A stretch of DNA of 64,000 bases. Origin: SB11 sp965249955. Its GTDB lineage: Bacteria; Bacteroidota; Bacteroidia; UBA8524. A program made the translations under genes and the position numbers. Shown here one piece after another: positions 26,211 through 34,293 of the stretch. Below the pieces are notes generated by a model. The model made no database searches, was not told the DNA's origin, and was given only the letters and a program-made list of their open reading frames with translations. Numbering within the stretch: position 1 is the stretch's first letter; the number at the start of each line of letters is the position of its first letter. Location of the stretch: positions 1-64,000 of the forward strand of contig OZ252261.1 in assembly GCA_965249955.1 (NCBI GenBank), read 5' to 3'.

Positions 26211-26241
26211 AAAACCAATAATTTTTCATATTATTGGTTTT
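26211..26241 (+). promoter_or_regulatory. Perfect hairpin just before the TIR gene
   Basis: AAAACCAATAA and its exact complement TTATTGGTTTT have a 9-nt loop and end 12 nt before the ATG at 26254. It could limit ribosome access or act as a weak terminator or operator. The function is inferred only from position. Confidence 0.5.
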
Positions 26242-26253
26242 GAAATTTATTTT

Positions 26254-27093
26254 ATGAAACTTGACATATTGGTTAGTCATAATAGTGAAAACCAAGACAT
26301 TGCTGAAAAATTAAAAGATATTATTGAAACAACTTTTCCTAATACCCGTGTTTATGTTTCTGGTAGAGACCTTGAAGGAGGCCAAACATGGATAAGTGAA
26401 ATTAAGAACCACTTAAGTACTTCAAAAGTTATAATTTCATTAATAACAAAAAAATCGATTGGAAACTTGTGGGTTTATTTTGAATCTGGAGCTGGGTTTG
26501 TTGATGACAAGACCATCCCACTTGTATACTATGATTTAAGTTTAAAAGATCTAACTCCCCCATTAAGCCTTTTGCAGGCTCGCGATTTTACTGCTAACGG
26601 ATTTAAACTACTTTTCGAGGATTTACAAAAAAAACTTGATACAACCCTCAAGCCTAGATCATTAGAATTTGCTAGTGAAATGTATAATGAGATATTAACT
26701 GATATTTCATTAAAAAAGCTACATTATCTTTATGATTTTTTTAGTACCAACGAAGTAGATACAGATAGTAATAAGACGTGGGTCTATCAAAATAGATGTC
26801 TAGTTTTTGATTATGTAATCAATGGATTTCAAGTTTCGGTTGATGTTTATTTTGATCGACCTACAATTGAAATTGAAATTTTTGGTAGGAATAAAGAAAG
26901 TTCAACTTTTTTATTCAATAAAATGCTAAAGGATATAGAATTTTCAGGTAAACCATTCAGCCAAAATCATCTTAAAGGTGATCGGTATACTTGTAATTCC
27001 TTTGATTTATCAACAGATCAGGACACAATTAAAACAACTTTGCTAAATGTGCTAGTTGAAATAAAAAACTATAAGGCAAAGTTCTCTTTATAA
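26254..27093 (+). CDS. TIR-domain protein, probable NAD-dependent defence effector
   Basis: The protein has 279 residues from the ATG at 26254. I dropped the upstream in-frame part from 26137 because it overlaps the repeat and the hairpin. Residues 1-135 form a TIR domain: MKLDILVSHNSENQDIAEKL, VYVSGRDLEGGQTWISEI, and SLITKKSIGNLWVYFESG. Glu77 in the WVYFE context matches the catalytic glutamate of NAD-cleaving TIR domains. Residues 140-279 are not recognised and may sense a trigger. Base composition and codons are visibly more AT-rich than in the neighbours. The gene lies alone between 38-bp direct repeats. Transfer and a phage-defence role are inferences. Confidence 0.85.
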   Translation: MKLDILVSHNSENQDIAEKLKDIIETTFPNTRVYVSGRDLEGGQTWISEIKNHLSTSKVIISLITKKSIGNLWVYFESGAGFVDDKTIPLVYYDLSLKDLTPPLSLLQARDFTANGFKLLFEDLQKKLDTTLKPRSLEFASEMYNEILTDISLKKLHYLYDFFSTNEVDTDSNKTWVYQNRCLVFDYVINGFQVSVDVYFDRPTIEIEIFGRNKESSTFLFNKMLKDIEFSGKPFSQNHLKGDRYTCNSFDLSTDQDTIKTTLLNVLVEIKNYKAKFSL

Positions 27094-27145
27094 CTTATAT
27101 CGAAAATAATTATTTTCACCCTAGCAGCTTTGAATTTTATAATTA

Positions 27146-27183
27146 TTAAAACAAATGCAATTGCCCTTTGGGTGGTTTCGCTA
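27146..27183. repeat. Right direct repeat flanking the TIR gene (3' end of the DUF763 gene)
   Basis: The repeat begins exactly at the DUF763 stop codon and covers the last 12 codons. It matches 26115-26152 at 33 of 38 positions. The five differences are one stop-for-stop change, two synonymous changes, His to Asn, and Pro to Leu. Confidence 0.85.
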
Positions 27184-28357
27184 CACCAAATACGGTTCGT
27201 CCACCATACTTGTACGATTCGCTTCTTTCTTTGGCTATTACATCATCGAAAGCACCTTCATCGGGTTCAAAGTCCTTTTCCATACGTTGCGCCACAAGGC
27301 TAAGGCTTTTTATGGCCCGCCGTTTATCATCATCGCCCAGTTTAGCTTTCTCTACCGAGTTCTGTAAAATACTTATAGTTTCATCGTACACGTTTAAGGG
27401 TACAGGAAACGGATGCCCGTCTTTTCCGCCGTGCGCAAACGAAAACCGCGCAGGGTCGTTAAACCGTGATGGCGTGCCGTGTATCACCTCACTCACCAAT
27501 GCCAACGATTGTATAGTGCGCGGCCCCACTCCCTGCAACATCAATAGCGATTCAAAATCTTTCAAATCCGTATTGTGTGCCAAGGTTAGTATTGCCCCCA
27601 AGCGTTTCAGGTTCACATCTTTTGCTTGTACATCGTGGTGGCGGGGCATCACAATTTTGTGCATTTCGCTAAGTAGTTGTGCAGGTTTTTCTTTGGTTAA
27701 GGCAAGCATTACTGTTTTTGCACCCTCAGCCAATGTATCAGTAAGGTTTAGTATCTGCCCTTGATTTTTACCGTAAATAAAAGTGTGCGGGTTTTCTATA
27801 AACGATTTCACCTGTTTTGAGTGCCAATGGTAGCGGCGCGCCATTCCGTTAGCATCGTTCATGCCTTGTTGCACTACAGCCCACTCCCCCTCGCTGCTCA
27901 CCACAAAATTGTGCAAGTATATTTGGTAACCATCTTGTATGGCGGTGTTATCCACCTTGGCAGCCAGTTTGCTGCTGTGCACCAGTTCAGTTCCGTTTAA
28001 TCCTGTTCGGTCTGATAAAGCCATTAACTCCTGCGGTGTTTGAGTAGATTGTTTTCCCTTGCCTCCGCATATATAAATACCCAACTCATTAAATCGAGGG
28101 TTAACCGTTCGTTTCAACGCGCCCATTACCGATGTGGTAATGCCTGATGAGTGCCAATCCATACCCAACACACAGCCTAACGACTGAAACCAAAAAGGAT
28201 CGGCCATGCGGCTTATAAAGGCCGATTTCCCGTATTCTAATACCACAGCTTCAACAATAGCACCACCCAATATGCCCATACGTTTGTGCAGCCATTCGGG
28301 CACTTTGCCATAGTGCAGGGGTAAATCGGCGTGACGAATGTTTGCAGGTGAAGGCAT
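27146..28357 (-). CDS. DUF763-family protein with helix-hairpin-helix and C-terminal clamp-binding-like motif
   Basis: The protein has 403 residues and matches the DUF763 family (start NIRHADLPLHYGKVPEWLHK, and FISRMADPFWFQSLGCVLGM). The family function is not established. A helix-hairpin-helix-like segment at 271-290 (LLMLQGVGPRTIQSLALVSE) points to DNA binding. The protein ends in GQLHLF; QLHLF at 399-403 fits the bacterial beta-clamp peptide consensus QLxLF, as found at the ends of repair polymerases and MutS-type proteins. I infer a replication- or repair-linked role. The gene's end is duplicated on the far side of the TIR gene. Confidence 0.88.
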   Translation of the reverse strand: MPSPANIRHADLPLHYGKVPEWLHKRMGILGGAIVEAVVLEYGKSAFISRMADPFWFQSLGCVLGMDWHSSGITTSVMGALKRTVNPRFNELGIYICGGKGKQSTQTPQELMALSDRTGLNGTELVHSSKLAAKVDNTAIQDGYQIYLHNFVVSSEGEWAVVQQGMNDANGMARRYHWHSKQVKSFIENPHTFIYGKNQGQILNLTDTLAEGAKTVMLALTKEKPAQLLSEMHKIVMPRHHDVQAKDVNLKRLGAILTLAHNTDLKDFESLLMLQGVGPRTIQSLALVSEVIHGTPSRFNDPARFSFAHGGKDGHPFPVPLNVYDETISILQNSVEKAKLGDDDKRRAIKSLSLVAQRMEKDFEPDEGAFDDVIAKERSESYKYGGRTVFGVAKPPKGQLHLF

Positions 28358-28462
28358 TACTTATTTTTGTTTGTAAATTTAACAAAATAATGTTTAAAAA
28401 TAAAACTTATATTTTCACAACCTTTTGCTGATTGATAAGACTATAAAGCAAAGCACTAAAAA

Positions 28463-29719
28463 ATGAGAACTTTTGTATACTTAATTTTCATACTTCTACT
28501 TTCAGTTACACTTCAAAGCAATGCACAAAACTACCCGCCACCAACTGGTGTATATTGCAGTTGTGGGCCCACCATGGGCACAGGTAATGGCTCGGTTGAC
28601 CCTTCTGTGGCCGCCAAACCTTTTGTAAAAGGTATTTTGGTGCGTGTGCCTTGGAATTTGCTTGAACCTGCGGATAATAACTTTACTTGGACTTTGATTG
28701 ACGGACAAATAACAGCAGCAAAAAAATATGGGAAGAAAATATCGCTAGGCATTGGAAATGGCCCAGCAGTACCCCGTTGGTTGTTTGATAAAGGTGTCGA
28801 GCGACTTATTGCTACTGTGCCAAAAACCGATACTATTGCTATGCCTTGGGATAGTATTTATCTAGCCCAATGGAGTGAGTTTGTAGCTGCTTTGGGCAAT
28901 CAATACAAAAACGATACTACTATACAGTTGGTATACATAAGCAACTCTACAAGTAATGGGTTTGAGATGCAATTGCCCTTCCAGTCAATACCTACACTAG
29001 CCGATGCAGGGTATACGGATGAAAAAATGACAACATCGTGGAGAGTGTGTATTGATGCGTTTAATGCTGCTTTCCCAAATCATTACCTATCAAACGATTT
29101 TCACCCTGTAAACGGTAGCAATGTCGTTGCCGACTCGGTGTACGCATACGCTACGGCAACTATTGGCAGCAGGTATGGGGCAAATGCTTGGTGGTGGACA
29201 CAGAAGAATGCAAAAACGGTGTATCCTGCACAATACGCCATTAGCCAACGCTCGGCCAAAGACAATAAGTTTACAGGGGTACAATTTGCCAATAGCGGCA
29301 CTGCCGACTCGGCTAAGTTTGGCGAAGGCGGTATGCCCGCTGCACTACAATTGGCCATAGACGATGGTATTTGCTATTGGGAAATTTGGAATCAGGATAT
29401 TTTGAACCCCAAATTTGAGCAATTACTTACCGATGCGAAATGTAAAACGGGAACTACTAATATAAATGAAAACGTAAGCACAGCTAATATTACCCTATAT
29501 CCCAACCCTGCCCAAAACGTATTGTATATAGAAGGAAGTGCTGAACAAGCCCCCTTTAATATCAGCATTATATCTTTATCAGGAAAAACAATATTTAGTA
29601 GTAATGCGCTTGCCTTGCACCACACAATAAATACTAAACAGCTTGCACAAGGCTTTTATATAGCGGTGCTAAAAAGCAACAACGCCATAAGCAGGGTAAA
29701 ATTTAGGGTAGATAGGTAG
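28463..29719 (+). CDS. Secreted glycosidase-like TIM-barrel protein with T9SS sorting domain
   Basis: The protein has 418 residues with a signal peptide ending SNAQ at about residue 22. The sequence VRVPWNLLEPADNNFTWTLI, then AAKKYGKKISLGIGNG and PRWLFDKG, resembles the start of clan-A glycoside hydrolases such as GH42-like enzymes. There the barrel begins with a strand, W-x-x-L-E-P and a helix. I could not place both catalytic acids with confidence, so activity is not certain. The last 75 or so residues are a type-A T9SS domain (ITLYPNPAQNVLYIEG, ending RVKFRVDR). Its stop is 3 nt from that of the convergent NfeD gene. Confidence 0.82.
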   Translation: MRTFVYLIFILLLSVTLQSNAQNYPPPTGVYCSCGPTMGTGNGSVDPSVAAKPFVKGILVRVPWNLLEPADNNFTWTLIDGQITAAKKYGKKISLGIGNGPAVPRWLFDKGVERLIATVPKTDTIAMPWDSIYLAQWSEFVAALGNQYKNDTTIQLVYISNSTSNGFEMQLPFQSIPTLADAGYTDEKMTTSWRVCIDAFNAAFPNHYLSNDFHPVNGSNVVADSVYAYATATIGSRYGANAWWWTQKNAKTVYPAQYAISQRSAKDNKFTGVQFANSGTADSAKFGEGGMPAALQLAIDDGICYWEIWNQDILNPKFEQLLTDAKCKTGTTNINENVSTANITLYPNPAQNVLYIEGSAEQAPFNISIISLSGKTIFSSNALALHHTINTKQLAQGFYIAVLKSNNAISRVKFRVDR

Positions 29720-29722
29720 ATG

Positions 29723-31087
29723 CTAACCTACCTTACGCACTACCAAAAGGCCGCCCAGCTCTTTTATAACTAGCACGACTGTATCTTTTTCTATAAACTC
29801 GCCCATTGATGTGGCAGGGTATATTTTACCCTCCACACGTATTTTGCCTTGGGGTTTTAGGTTGTCGAAGGCTACGCCTTCTTTACCTATAACCTCATTG
29901 CCAAACTCAACCGTTGGACGCTCAATTACATTTACCCTACTTTCAGAAAGGTCGTCGGCCAATACCATTCGCTGAAATAGTTTCGATTTGAAAAAAGAAG
30001 CTCCAAACAGAATAAGAAACAGCACAAACCCGCCTAATGATGCCATTACGCGTATCACTGCCCATCCCAACTCGCCTGTACCTTCAAAACTAAAATCAAA
30101 AGTAACGTTGCGCACCAAACCCAGTACTAGCGAAACAAAAATGAGCACTATGCCGCTAATACCTGCTATGCCAAACCCAGGTATAGCAAAAATCTCTACC
30201 AGTAGCAACCCTAAGCCTATTATAAACATCAAAATTTCCCAGTTATTAGCCAACCCTTCAAGATAAAGCGGAGCAAAGTACAGCGCACCTGCGGCCAATG
30301 CTATAATACTAGGAAAGCCCAAGCCGGGGCTTTGCAACTCGTAGTATATGCCTAAAAATATTACTAATAATAACACACCGCTTGTACCGGGGTGCAGCAA
30401 AAAGCCCATTATACCATCAATGGTATCAGGTTTTACTTCTACAATATCATAATCGGTAATGTTTGATAGTTTCAAAACCTCCTCTATACTTTCGGCTTGC
30501 CCATCACAAAAACCATTTTTTATGGCTTCGCTGGTGGTTAATGTTAATATTTTGCCTGAGTCGCTCACACCCGGAACCACAATATCTTCATCTACCATAG
30601 CCTCAGCAATATCAGGGTTACGTCCGCGAGCTTCGGCAGTAGCACGCATTTTACTACGCATATAACTTTGGTACTTATCGGGGGCTTTTTGTCCGCCTTC
30701 TCCTACCACAGTAGCAGCACCTATTGATGCTGTTTTGCTCATAAATATTTTATGGCAGGCGATAGATATTAATGCCCCTGCCGATGCTGCATTGTTCTCA
30801 ACAAAAACATATACAGGTATTTTATTTTTTAAGATGCGTGTACGGATAGAATCGGCATCAGAAACCAAACCGCCGTAGGTATCCATATCCAGAATAATCA
30901 AATCAGCATTCAATCGTTCGGCCTCTTCCAAAGCCTTAGTAGTAATGCGCGTAGCCGAAGGTGCTATTTCTTCGTGTATAGAAAATTTTACAATTTTATA
31001 TTTCTTCACAGCTTTTTGAAGGCTATCCTGCGAAAATGCCTGTGCTGCAAGCAGTAGTAGTGTTAAAAACGTTGTTATTCTGCGCAT
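29723..31087 (-). CDS. NfeD-family membrane-bound ClpP-class serine protease
   Basis: This is the long form of NfeD with 454 residues. The ATG at 31087 starts a signal peptide (MRRITTFLTLLLLAAQAFSQ), which argues against the ORF's upstream start. A ClpP-like protease domain follows, with DLIILDMDTYGGLVSDADSI and the nucleophile region NNAASAGALISIACHKIFMS. Several membrane helices lie at about 225-350. A C-terminal OB-fold NfeD domain is seen (FDNLKPQGKIRVEGKIYPAT). In many bacteria such proteins sit beside an SPFH partner. Here the SPFH gene is 4 kb away and not linked. It is divergent from the LysM gene. Confidence 0.92.
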   Translation of the reverse strand: MRRITTFLTLLLLAAQAFSQDSLQKAVKKYKIVKFSIHEEIAPSATRITTKALEEAERLNADLIILDMDTYGGLVSDADSIRTRILKNKIPVYVFVENNAASAGALISIACHKIFMSKTASIGAATVVGEGGQKAPDKYQSYMRSKMRATAEARGRNPDIAEAMVDEDIVVPGVSDSGKILTLTTSEAIKNGFCDGQAESIEEVLKLSNITDYDIVEVKPDTIDGIMGFLLHPGTSGVLLLVIFLGIYYELQSPGLGFPSIIALAAGALYFAPLYLEGLANNWEILMFIIGLGLLLVEIFAIPGFGIAGISGIVLIFVSLVLGLVRNVTFDFSFEGTGELGWAVIRVMASLGGFVLFLILFGASFFKSKLFQRMVLADDLSESRVNVIERPTVEFGNEVIGKEGVAFDNLKPQGKIRVEGKIYPATSMGEFIEKDTVVLVIKELGGLLVVRKVG

Positions 31088-31137
31088 AAGTGATACAAAA
31101 TTACGCTTAAAGGCAATATTTTCAGCCATGAAGCTGT

Positions 31138-31145
31138 TAAGTTTG
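31138..31145 (+). promoter_or_regulatory. -7 promoter element (TAAGTTTG) of the LysM gene
   Basis: An exact TAnnTTTG match ends 13 nt before the ATG at 31159, in the divergent region with nfeD. Confidence 0.5.
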
Positions 31146-31158
31146 CACTGTAAAGTTT

Positions 31159-32223
31159 ATGAAACATTTTTTAGCATCAGTTTTAGCATTTTTTATATGC
31201 TGGCAAACAGGAAAAGCAATCACCCCCAAACCACAAGATTCGGTAGGTATTGCCCAAATTAATGGTAACTATTTCATTATACATGAAGTAGAAAACCGCC
31301 AAACTCTTTTTGCCCTAAGTAAGGTATACAAAGTAAGTATACAAGAAATTTTAGAAGCCAATACAGGTATGTTACCTGCTTTGCAAAACGGGCAGTTGCT
31401 ATACATTCCTCTTAAAAATGTTAAACCTTCACCGTCTACGACGTTTTCAAGCATAGAAAACGGAAAATTGATACAAGGTAATAGTGCACCCAAAGAGGAA
31501 GCTAAACCTGTGCCTAGCCCAAAAGAAGAAAAAGAAAAGATTATCCCTCCTAAAAAGAACGAAAAGAAAGACAATAAGCCTGCTGAAAAACCGCAAACAA
31601 AAGAAGATACTCCTGATGCAGACCAACCTGAACCAAAAGATGGCGATAAATTTAACTGGGATTTACACTATGGAGAAGATGATTTTTACCACCAAGTAAA
31701 AGCCGGCGAAACCATGTACAGAATAGCTACCTACTACAGCATTAGTGTAAGTGAGCTAATGAGCCTTAATGACCTTGAAAGCAGCATGATTGAAGTAGGG
31801 CAAAAACTTTTGATACGCAAAGGCGAAAAGAAAAAAGAACTTCCAAAAGCTACCCAAAACCCCAAAGAAGAGAAAAAAGAAGCAAAACCTATTGAAGCTA
31901 AAAAACAAGAAATAGAAACACCTGTTGAAGAGCAATCTAACACAGGTGAAACCAAAGAGGTGAAAGAAACTGGGTTTGCAATGATTATTGACGATAGTTT
32001 TCCTGATAAGGATAAAAACATAGCCTTGCACACCACCGCCAAAGTAGGAACAATAATATTGGTTAATAACCCTGCCAACAGCAAAAGTGTATACGTGCGC
32101 GTGGTAGGCAAATTGCAAACTGATGATAAAGCTATTTTGTTAATGATTTCGCCCGAAGCCGCCCAAACCTTAGGCGTAAAAAATAATAGTCGTGCAAAAC
32201 TAAGCCTTAGCTACGCCCAATAG
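31159..32223 (+). CDS. LysM-domain cell-wall protein with C-terminal double-psi beta-barrel-like domain
   Basis: The protein has 354 residues and a signal peptide ending GKAI. Two LysM modules that bind peptidoglycan are visible: YFIIHEVENRQTLFALSKVY at about 36-80, and YHQVKAGETMYRIATYYSIS at about 178-222. Lysine-, glutamate- and proline-rich linkers lie between and after them. The C-terminal 85 residues (IALHTTAKVGTIILVNNPAN, then SVYVRVVGKL) resemble an RlpA-like barrel. It is probably a periplasmic or wall-associated factor. The O-antigen ligase gene follows by 18 nt with its own promoter box. Confidence 0.87.
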   Translation: MKHFLASVLAFFICWQTGKAITPKPQDSVGIAQINGNYFIIHEVENRQTLFALSKVYKVSIQEILEANTGMLPALQNGQLLYIPLKNVKPSPSTTFSSIENGKLIQGNSAPKEEAKPVPSPKEEKEKIIPPKKNEKKDNKPAEKPQTKEDTPDADQPEPKDGDKFNWDLHYGEDDFYHQVKAGETMYRIATYYSISVSELMSLNDLESSMIEVGQKLLIRKGEKKKELPKATQNPKEEKKEAKPIEAKKQEIETPVEEQSNTGETKEVKETGFAMIIDDSFPDKDKNIALHTTAKVGTIILVNNPANSKSVYVRVVGKLQTDDKAILLMISPEAAQTLGVKNNSRAKLSLSYAQ

Positions 32224-32226
32224 CAC

Positions 32227-32234
32227 TATATTTG
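32227..32234 (+). promoter_or_regulatory. -7 promoter element (TATATTTG) of the O-antigen ligase gene
   Basis: An exact TAnnTTTG match ends 7 nt before the GTG start at 32242, so the leader would be only a few bases. Confidence 0.5.
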
Positions 32235-32241
32235 CCCCTGC

Positions 32242-33483
32242 GTGCAGCTACTGGCATCCATAAAAAAATACTATTTTGTAACAGGGTGTATTCTTATATG
32301 CCTAGGTTTTCCTTTGTTCGAGGTTAGCCCGTTTTTTCTTAGTATAGGCACAGTGTTGTGCACCTTTGCTCTTTTGGTTGATGGTAAATTTGCCCAAAAC
32401 CTTAAAAAACTCACTTCGCCCCCTACCCTTTTGTTTATTATACTTTGGCTGTGGCTTTTAGCCAGTGGTTTGTATAGTGATGACACGGCCAATTGGTTGA
32501 ATATAACCTCGCGTAAGCTCACCCTATTGCTATTGCCTATTGGCATGGCATCAGTTACAACACTCAACAAAAAACAAGTTTGGGGTATATTTCTGTTTTT
32601 TAGTTGTGTAATCAGCTTTTTTGCTGTGGGTAGTGCCATACACTACTTCAATAATTTTGAAGCAATTAACGCTAGCCTGATAGAATCAAAATCAGTACCC
32701 GTATGGCCTATTGGTAAGGGTATATCGCATATTTATTTTGGGGTGCTTAGTAGCTTTGCCATTATTTGCAGTGTATTTTTCGTCCTAAAAGAAAAAACAC
32801 CTGTTTTGTTTGCCAAAGACCGTTGGGTATTTGGTGGCTTAGCCCTTCTAAATTTCATCATCATACACCTGCTTAGCGCCCGTACAGGTCTAGTTGCGCT
32901 GTATGGAGGTTTGGGCGTTTTGGTGCTGCATATTGTGTGGCAAAACCGCAAACGTAAGGCAGTTTGGTTACTGCTTATAGCCTTGCCACTTATACCTGTG
33001 GTAGCCTATTTTGCTGTACCTTCTTTTCAAAACAAAATAATCAACTCGGTGCGCGATGTGCAGATAAACCGTGATGGTGGCGATATTAATCACCGCTCAT
33101 TTAGTATGCGATTGGAGGCTTGGAAAACAGGGACTAACATTATAAAACAACACCCTATTATTGGTGTTGGGGCAGGCGACCTAAGCAATGAAATGGCCGC
33201 CGAATACGACCGCAGAAACTCGGTATTGTGGGAAGAAAACCGTGTGATGCCACACAACCAGTTTATAGAAAATGCGGTGCAAATGGGCATTTTGTACAGT
33301 TTGTTTCTGCTGTTTGTTATTGTGTTTCCTATCATTCGCTACAAAAAAACATCGCCCCTATTGTGGGCAGCAGCAGCCATGTTTGTTTTTGCTATGTGCT
33401 TTGAGTCGATACTTGAGCGACAAATAGGCGTTACGCTTTTTCCTTTTGTATACTTTTTGGGTGGGTTTTTACCTAAAGAATAA
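32242..33483 (+). CDS. O-antigen ligase/polymerase-family membrane protein
   Basis: The protein has 413 residues and about ten or eleven hydrophobic segments. A large periplasmic loop before the last helices is typical of the WaaL/Wzy family. The conserved loop is visible: RSFSMRLEAWKTGTNIIKQH, then GVGAGDLSNE and MPHNQFIENAVQMGI. Such enzymes join O-antigen or other lipid-linked glycans. No glycan gene cluster surrounds it, so the substrate is unknown. The start is GTG at 32242, and no ATG occurs in the first hydrophobic segment. Confidence 0.85.
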   Translation: MQLLASIKKYYFVTGCILICLGFPLFEVSPFFLSIGTVLCTFALLVDGKFAQNLKKLTSPPTLLFIILWLWLLASGLYSDDTANWLNITSRKLTLLLLPIGMASVTTLNKKQVWGIFLFFSCVISFFAVGSAIHYFNNFEAINASLIESKSVPVWPIGKGISHIYFGVLSSFAIICSVFFVLKEKTPVLFAKDRWVFGGLALLNFIIIHLLSARTGLVALYGGLGVLVLHIVWQNRKRKAVWLLLIALPLIPVVAYFAVPSFQNKIINSVRDVQINRDGGDINHRSFSMRLEAWKTGTNIIKQHPIIGVGAGDLSNEMAAEYDRRNSVLWEENRVMPHNQFIENAVQMGILYSLFLLFVIVFPIIRYKKTSPLLWAAAAMFVFAMCFESILERQIGVTLFPFVYFLGGFLPKE

Positions 33484-33490
33484 AAATATC

Positions 33491-33684
33491 TATACTGGCT
33501 CGAGCATCCGCTTGTACCAAACAATCTTAAAGCGTCCACTTTTAGTACAATTAATTTGAGTGCTTAAATACAGGAGTTAGAAACCCAATCCATCTAAAAT
33601 TCAATTAAATTTCCCAAGCTGGCTCGAGCGTCCGCTCGTGCCGAACAATCCTAAAGCGTCAGCTTTTAATACAATTAATTTGAG
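33491..33684. repeat. Two copies of dispersed repeat family R1
   Basis: Copies at 33491-33560 and 33617-33684 share CTGGCTCGAGCGTCCGCT, then CGTGCC, AACAATC, TAAAGCGTCAGCTTTTAAT and ACAATTAATTTGAG. A joining piece, GAAACCCAATCCATC, also recurs at 34198. No gene is seen in 33484-33725. Confidence 0.75.
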
Positions 33685-33725
33685 CCTACCCATAAGTTTT
33701 AATTACACTTTTGCGTTTACCCACT

Positions 33726-34115
33726 ATGCTGGCATTTCTTAATATCTTCTTTTTTGTGTTTCATACTGCCTTTATGCTGCTCAATCTACTGGGTTGGGCA
33801 TGGAAACGAACCCGCAGGCTAAACCTTTACAGCATATTGCTCACCTATTCATCGTGGTTTATACTAGGCATTTGGTACGGTTGGGGCTATTGTGCCTGCA
33901 CCGATTACCATTGGCAAATAAGAGAACAAATGGGCATTGTTGACAATAGCCAATCGTACACCCACTTTCTGATACTAAAACTAACAGGGCTAAATCTAAA
34001 CCAAACTTTGGTTGATTACGGCACTCTATCAGCCCTTGTACTAGCAACCATTGCCAGTGTGTGGCTAAACATTAGAGATATAAAAAGAAAAAAGAGGGCA
34101 CAAATTCACGTCTAA
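33726..34115 (+). CDS. DUF2784-like small membrane protein
   Basis: The protein has 129 residues from the ATG at 33726 (a TTG-started ORF begins five codons earlier). It has three hydrophobic segments near the start, middle and end. The middle element WYGWGYCACTDYHWQIREQM resembles the conserved loop of DUF2784 proteins. The function of the family is unknown. The gene is isolated between two R1 repeat regions. The C-terminal tail is basic (RDIKRKKRAQ). Confidence 0.68.
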   Translation: MLAFLNIFFFVFHTAFMLLNLLGWAWKRTRRLNLYSILLTYSSWFILGIWYGWGYCACTDYHWQIREQMGIVDNSQSYTHFLILKLTGLNLNQTLVDYGTLSALVLATIASVWLNIRDIKRKKRAQIHV

Positions 34116-34133
34116 AATTTGACTTATCTCCCA

Positions 34134-34232
34134 CGCTGGCTCGAGCGTCCGCTCGTGCCGTACAATCTTTAAAGCGTCAGCTTTTAATACTGCAATTAGA
34201 AGCCCAATCCATCAAAAATCACATCTAAAAGC
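34134..34232. repeat. Copy of dispersed repeat family R1
   Basis: GCTGGCTCGAGCGTCCGCTC, then GTGCC, ACAATC, AAAGCGTCAGCTTTTAATAC, and the joining piece AGAAGCCCAATCCATC. It lies between the DUF2784 gene and the pyrR promoter. Confidence 0.75.
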
Positions 34233-34263
34233 AGGCTTATTTCACAACTCACATTAAAAATAC

Positions 34264-34271
34264 TATTTTTG
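34264..34271 (+). promoter_or_regulatory. -7 promoter element (TATTTTTG) of pyrR-pyrB
   Basis: An exact TAnnTTTG match 22 nt before the TTG start of pyrR gives a short leader. No room is left for a classical PyrR-type attenuator upstream of pyrR. Confidence 0.5.
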
Positions 34272-34293
34272 ATGCCAATAATCCCTACACCGT

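Noticed and set aside
27168..27764. A 198-codon plus-strand ORF opposite DUF763
   Set aside because: It is antisense to an intact conserved gene, with no start context and no family resemblance.
25163..31087. SPFH gene and NfeD gene as a functional operon pair
   Set aside because: They are 4 kb apart, on opposite strands, with unrelated genes between.
34236..34293. PyrR-binding attenuator before pyrR
   Set aside because: The promoter box leaves a leader of only about 20 nt, and no terminator/antiterminator pair is visible.
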